NCBI GenBank assembly: GCA_002490665.1
Contig: DKUL01000051.1
Location: forward strand, 1 to 51,949
Direction: 5' to 3'
Source: Lachnospiraceae bacterium UBA7205
GTDB lineage: Bacteria; Bacillota; Clostridia; Lachnospirales; Lachnospiraceae
DNA: 51,949 nt
Shown here: positions 48,453-51,949 of the stretch, in pieces
Position numbering within the stretch: the first letter of the stretch is position 1
Layout of the letters: every line of letters begins with the position of its first letter
Translations under genes and position numbers: made by a program
The notes under the pieces: model-generated
What the model was told of the DNA's origin: nothing
The model's input: the letters and a program-made list of their open reading frames with translations, nothing else
Database searches by the model: none

Positions 48453-50564
48453 TTAAAATTTCTCGACAATCGCGACCACGACGGAGCGCGGAAACATGAC
48501 TATCGTATCTTTTCCCATCCACTTTGTCAGTTTATGGTAATCCGTATCCTTTGTATGTTTAAACTGTGTATTCATAAGGATGCGCCACTTTCGTCCCAGC
48601 GGAAGGTTCGGAAGCTGTACCTCCTCCTTCTCCCAAAATGCATTGATACCAATGTAAATAATGTCGTCCTCCCTGTTTCCCTCTGTACGTCCCGCAAACA
48701 TGATGCCGATTGTGCGCGTGTCCGCATCACAGCTGCTGTTCCATGCTGTCTTGTTGTGTATGGAAACTTCCGGGAATCCGCAGCCGCTTGGTCCGGAACG
48801 CCCTCTCAGAATCGGATGCTTCTTGCGCAGGTCAATCATGTATTTGCAAAATTCAAACATCTCGCTGTACTCTTCCTTGCGGTTCCAGTCCAGCCATGAG
48901 ATGATATTGTCCTGGCAGTATGCATTGTTGTTGCCAAACTGCGTATTGCAGAATTCATCTCCCGCGAGGAACATCGCAGAACCACGGCTGCACATCAGCA
49001 CGGCAAAGGCATTTTTGCGGAGGCGGCTGCGCAGTTCCAGAATCTCCGGATCATCCGTATCGCCCTCTGCCCCGCAGTTCCAGCTGTTGTTGTCGTCCGC
49101 ACCATCTGTATTGTTCCACCCGTTTTTCTCGTTGTGCTTGCACTGGTATGCATACATATCGTACAGCGTGAAGCCGTCATGACAGTTCAGGAAATTTACA
49201 GTGGCATTCTCGCCACGGTTTTCTTTTCCATATAAGTCAAGGGAACCTGTAATACGGTTGATTGCCGCCTGCGCCATGCCGTAATCCCCTTTCAGGAAGC
49301 AGCGCATGTCATCGCGGTACCTGCCGTTCCACTCTGCCCAGCGGTTCCATGAGGGAAAGCTGCCTACCTGATACAGTCCGCCCGCGTCCCATGCCTCGGC
49401 AATCAGCTTGACATTGCCGAGCACCGGGTCAAACGCAAGACTCTGCAAAAGGGGCGGCTTGCTCATCGGTGAGCCGTCCTCGTTGCGTCCCATGATGGAG
49501 GCAAGGTCGAAACGGAAACCGTCCACGCGGTAAGACACCACCCAGTAGCGCAGGCATTCCAGGATAAACTGCTGCACAATCGGATGGTTGCAGTTCATCA
49601 CATTGCCGCAGCCGCTGAAATTGTAATATTTCCCGTCAGGCGTAAGCATGTAGTAGATATTGTTGTCAATCCCCTTAAACGAGAAACACGGTCCCATCTC
49701 GTTTCCTTCCGCAGTATGGTTAAACACAACATCAAGGATGACTTCTATCCCGTTTGCATTCAGTTCATGAATCAGGCTGCGGAACTCATTTCCTGCTTTT
49801 CCGGCACGCGTGTCTGCGGCATAGGCAACATTTGGCGAAAAAAAGCACACCGGGCTGTATCCCCAGTAATTCAGGAGCTTTTCGCCGTCCACGACACGCA
49901 CATCCTCCGTCTCGTCAAACTCAAAAACCGGCATCAGCTCAACCGCATTAATTCCAAGCTCCAGAAGATAGGGAATCTTCTCGCGGATTCCTTCGTAGGT
50001 TCCCCTGTGCTCCACACCGGAGGACTTATCCTGTGTAAATCCCCTTACATGCATCTCATAGATAATCATGTCCTTGGGCTCTAAGCTGGTATTCTTGAAG
50101 TTTCCCCAGTCATATCCGCTGTCCACGACACGCCCCTTGTATATGCGCTCTGAAACCGGCTTTTCCTTTCCCCAGTTCTCCTGACCTGCGACAGACTTGG
50201 CATACGGGTCAAGGATGTATTTTGTCTTGTCAAAGAGCAGCCCCTTGCCGGGGTTATACTCACCGTCAAACTGATATGCATACTCGAAATCCTTGGGTTT
50301 GAGCCCATAGACAACCATGGAGTATGTGTCGCCCAGACGGCAGGATTCCGGAAACGGTATCACTGCATAGGGCTCATGCTCGCCGACACGAAACAGGCAG
50401 AGACTGCACGATTCCGCCCCATTTGAATGAATCGTGAAGTTTACCCCTTCATCCACCCTGACCGCCCCATTGCTCAAAAAATTGCCAGGCCTGACCTTGA
50501 ACCCGCCTATGTCATCCGTAGGCGGAAAATATTTCCTTTCCAATCCCGAACCAAAATACATCAT
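48453..50564 (-). CDS. Isoamylase-type glycogen debranching enzyme (GH13)
   Basis: 703 residues. An N-terminal beta-sandwich (CBM48-like, about 20-140) is followed by a GH13 barrel: VRGFTQD, VVFNHTAEGN, VDGFRFDLASIMGR (nucleophile), LIAEAWDAGG (acid/base) and LNCHDGFTLYDM. It hydrolyses alpha-1,6 branches of glycogen or limit dextrins, giving linear chains to phosphorylase and MalQ. The family label GlgX/TreX or pullulanase cannot be separated by eye. AGGTGAT is about 13 bases before the ATG. The promoter at 50633-50661 carries a LacI-type dyad. Confidence 0.92.
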   Translation of the reverse strand: MMYFGSGLERKYFPPTDDIGGFKVRPGNFLSNGAVRVDEGVNFTIHSNGAESCSLCLFRVGEHEPYAVIPFPESCRLGDTYSMVVYGLKPKDFEYAYQFDGEYNPGKGLLFDKTKYILDPYAKSVAGQENWGKEKPVSERIYKGRVVDSGYDWGNFKNTSLEPKDMIIYEMHVRGFTQDKSSGVEHRGTYEGIREKIPYLLELGINAVELMPVFEFDETEDVRVVDGEKLLNYWGYSPVCFFSPNVAYAADTRAGKAGNEFRSLIHELNANGIEVILDVVFNHTAEGNEMGPCFSFKGIDNNIYYMLTPDGKYYNFSGCGNVMNCNHPIVQQFILECLRYWVVSYRVDGFRFDLASIMGRNEDGSPMSKPPLLQSLAFDPVLGNVKLIAEAWDAGGLYQVGSFPSWNRWAEWNGRYRDDMRCFLKGDYGMAQAAINRITGSLDLYGKENRGENATVNFLNCHDGFTLYDMYAYQCKHNEKNGWNNTDGADDNNSWNCGAEGDTDDPEILELRSRLRKNAFAVLMCSRGSAMFLAGDEFCNTQFGNNNAYCQDNIISWLDWNRKEEYSEMFEFCKYMIDLRKKHPILRGRSGPSGCGFPEVSIHNKTAWNSSCDADTRTIGIMFAGRTEGNREDDIIYIGINAFWEKEEVQLPNLPLGRKWRILMNTQFKHTKDTDYHKLTKWMGKDTIVMFPRSVVVAIVEKF

Positions 50565-50632
50565 ATTCTCGCAATCACCTCTTTTTTACATATTTTATGG
50601 TAAACACAAATCATATTTACCTATATACCATA

Positions 50633-50661
50633 ATTTTACATGATTTCCCATAATGGTGCAA
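50633..50661 (-). promoter_or_regulatory. Promoter of the debranching-enzyme gene
   Basis: On the minus strand TTGCAC (50656-50661), 17 bases and TAAAAT (50633-50638). A dyad TGCAACGTTTCA (50657-50668), sharing the AACGTT core of the LacI sites at 31885, 47710 and 47724, overlaps the -35. Confidence 0.65.
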
Positions 50662-50785
50662 CGTTTCAATTTTTTTTATTTATTTCCCCATGAAACCCCT
50701 CTGTATATCTTTTCCCTTTTGTGGAAATTTTATCCATATAAAGCCTGTTTTATCCTTTTTCCGGCACTTCTTATACAAAATAAAC

Positions 50786-50823
50786 AAAAAGCTCTCTGAC
50801 AATATGAAATATTGCCAAAGAGC
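50786..50823 (-). terminator. Terminator of kduI
   Basis: GCTCT...CAATAT / ATATTG...AGAGC long imperfect stem, then TTTTTG on the minus strand, 11 bases after the kduI stop. Confidence 0.88.
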
Positions 50824-50833
50824 GTCTGTTTCC

Positions 50834-51694
50834 TTATCGCAAGTCCTGCATGCGAACGCCGTCCATATCGTCGAAGTCCTGGTTTTCCCCGACCATTCCC
50901 CAGATAAAGGTATACGCGCGGCTTCCGCTTCCCGAATGGATTGACCAGCTCGGAGAAATGACTGCCTGCTCATTCCTCATAACGATATGCCTTGTCTCCT
51001 GTGGCTCGCCCATATAATGCATCACAAACGCATCCTCGGGCATATCAAAATATAAATAGACCTCCATGCGCCTGTCATGCGTGTGGCAGGGCATTGTATT
51101 CCACACACTTCCGGGCTTCAGTGCCGTCATCCCCATAACAAGCTGACAGCTCTCAACCTGTCCGGGCAGAATGTACTTGTTGATTACCCTGTGGTTTGCA
51201 TCCTCAAGGCAGCCAAGCTCCACCTTGTTCTCATCCTTGATGATGACAACATCCTCCGAAGCCTCACCCTGCGGTTTGATGAGCTTTGTCGGATATGCCT
51301 TGTGTGCCGGGGCGCTGTTCAGGTAGAACTTTGCCGGACTTGCGGTGTCAGCGGACTCAAATATGATGTCCCTTGCACCCATTCCGATATACATGCCTTC
51401 CTTGTGCCCGACCTCATACCGTCTGCCATCCACTGTAATGCAGCCTGCCGATCCGATATTAATCACACCCAGCTCACGTCTCTGGCAGAAATATTCTGCG
51501 CGGAGTTCATCCCCCGCCGTGAGCGCGATGGGTTCCACTGGCACCGCCGACCCTGTGATAATACGGTCGATGTGGCTGTAGACAAGCTTTATCGTGCCTG
51601 TCTGAAACAAATCGTCAATCAGAAACTCCTCCCGCAATCTCTCGGTTGTGTAGTATCTGACATCCTTTGGTGAAGCTGCTGTTCTTAATTCCAT
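50834..51694 (-). CDS. kduI: 5-dehydro-4-deoxy-D-glucuronate isomerase
   Basis: 286 residues from ATG 51694 (AAGGAAGGG six bases upstream). Cupin-fold KduI signatures are INIGSAGCITVDGRRYEVGHKEGMYIG, TMPCHTHDRRMEVYLYFD (zinc histidines) and EPQETRHIVMRNEQAVISPSWSIHSGSGS. It isomerises the unsaturated uronate from pectin or hyaluronan breakdown toward KDG. It is monocistronic here, with promoter and palindromic operator; the other pectin/uronate genes are probably beyond the right edge or elsewhere. Confidence 0.95.
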   Translation of the reverse strand: MELRTAASPKDVRYYTTERLREEFLIDDLFQTGTIKLVYSHIDRIITGSAVPVEPIALTAGDELRAEYFCQRRELGVINIGSAGCITVDGRRYEVGHKEGMYIGMGARDIIFESADTASPAKFYLNSAPAHKAYPTKLIKPQGEASEDVVIIKDENKVELGCLEDANHRVINKYILPGQVESCQLVMGMTALKPGSVWNTMPCHTHDRRMEVYLYFDMPEDAFVMHYMGEPQETRHIVMRNEQAVISPSWSIHSGSGSRAYTFIWGMVGENQDFDDMDGVRMQDLR

Positions 51695-51766
51695 GATAAT
51701 CCCTTCCTTTTCTATATTTTTCCCCATGCGGCTGTGTGCATCGTTCCACACCGGGAACTGCCTTTT

Positions 51767-51780
51767 TGTAAGTACTTACA
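51767..51780. promoter_or_regulatory. Palindromic operator TGTAAGTACTTACA at the kduI start region
   Basis: A perfect 14-base palindrome directly downstream of the -10 of kduI, where a bound repressor would block initiation. The cognate regulator is not in the window; a GntR-type protein is a reasonable guess. Confidence 0.7.
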
Positions 51781-51808
51781 TTCTATCGCATTCTTTACAG
51801 GCAGTCAA
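51780..51808 (-). promoter_or_regulatory. Promoter of kduI
   Basis: On the minus strand TTGACT (51803-51808), 17 bases and TAGAAT (51780-51785). Confidence 0.75.
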
Positions 51809-51822
51809 TAAGATATTCCATC

Positions 51823-51864
51823 TTTTACACAGACTTCCCAGTAAATGCTAAGTCCTGTGTAAAA
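51823..51864. terminator. Hairpin near the right edge, possible terminator
   Basis: TTTTACACAG / CTGTGTAAAA with a further CTT/AAG pair inside. A and T runs on both sides fit a bidirectional terminator for a gene ending beyond the edge. A second dyad GTAACAG / CTGTTAC with inner GCC-TTC-GGC follows at 51889-51918. Confidence 0.5.
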
Positions 51865-51949
51865 TATGACGAACGATTACCACCTATAGTAACAGTTCAG
51901 CCTTCGGCTTCCTGTTACAAGCATCAAGCCATGCAAAACCACTTCGTGG

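Overview
The window reads as chromosomal DNA of an anaerobic, motile-type Firmicute, most likely a Lachnospiraceae gut or rumen bacterium (Roseburia / Lachnospira / Butyrivibrio / Eubacterium-like). This rests on the protein families (class III ribonucleotide reductase, GH5 cellulase, MalQ / glycogen phosphorylase / isoamylase-type debranching enzyme, KduI, CheY, M29 and M18 aminopeptidases, DUF6142-like protein), strong AGGAGG-type ribosome sites and canonical TTGACA-17-TATAAT promoters. The species cannot be fixed from the sequence alone. Almost every gene is on the minus strand. No phage, CRISPR array, rRNA or complete insertion sequence was seen; the only mobile-type gene is a truncated PD-(D/E)XK (Rpn/transposase-type) gene at the left edge.

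Layout. 1-1090: edge fragment of the PD-(D/E)XK gene, a 75-aa unknown protein with an ideal promoter, and tRNA-Trp. 1090-3264: BlaI-type repressor and BlaR1-type membrane metalloprotease with paired palindromic operators. 3276-9597: M18 aminopeptidase, radA, a conserved small protein, clpC and a GntR regulator, with the common Firmicute clpC-radA linkage. 9667-14872: purE-purM-purN-purD followed by an SH3-domain membrane protein with a repetitive charged tail. 14892-21883: nrdD (with a C-terminal redox domain and a pair of NrdR boxes), pyrF, pyrE, a 50-aa membrane peptide, a DUF6142-like protein and an M29 aminopeptidase. 21883-25758: TPR lipoprotein, GH5 cellulase (plus strand) and a family 2 glycosyltransferase.

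25818-31905 is a maltodextrin utilisation operon (binding protein, two permeases, MalQ, LacI regulator). It has LacI/cre-type operators over its promoter, an attenuator-like hairpin after the binding-protein gene and no ATPase gene of its own. 32012-40988 is an apparent six-gene operon: CHASE2 adenylate/guanylate cyclase, TIM-barrel isomerase/epimerase, GAF-HD-GYP phosphodiesterase, FecR-domain membrane protein, secreted Ig-like repeat protein and UDP-glucose dehydrogenase. It looks like an envelope signalling system combining two cyclic-nucleotide modules and is the most interesting unit here. 41038-51949: a PD-(D/E)XK-XPD helicase, an HPr-like protein lacking the phosphorylatable histidine (Crh-like), glycogen phosphorylase, an autoregulated LacI repressor, CheY, an isoamylase-type debranching enzyme and KduI.

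Together the right half is a polysaccharide and glycogen economy (cellulose, maltodextrin, glycogen, uronate) under several LacI-type operators and perhaps a Crh-like co-effector. The left half is nucleotide synthesis, proteolysis and stress housekeeping.
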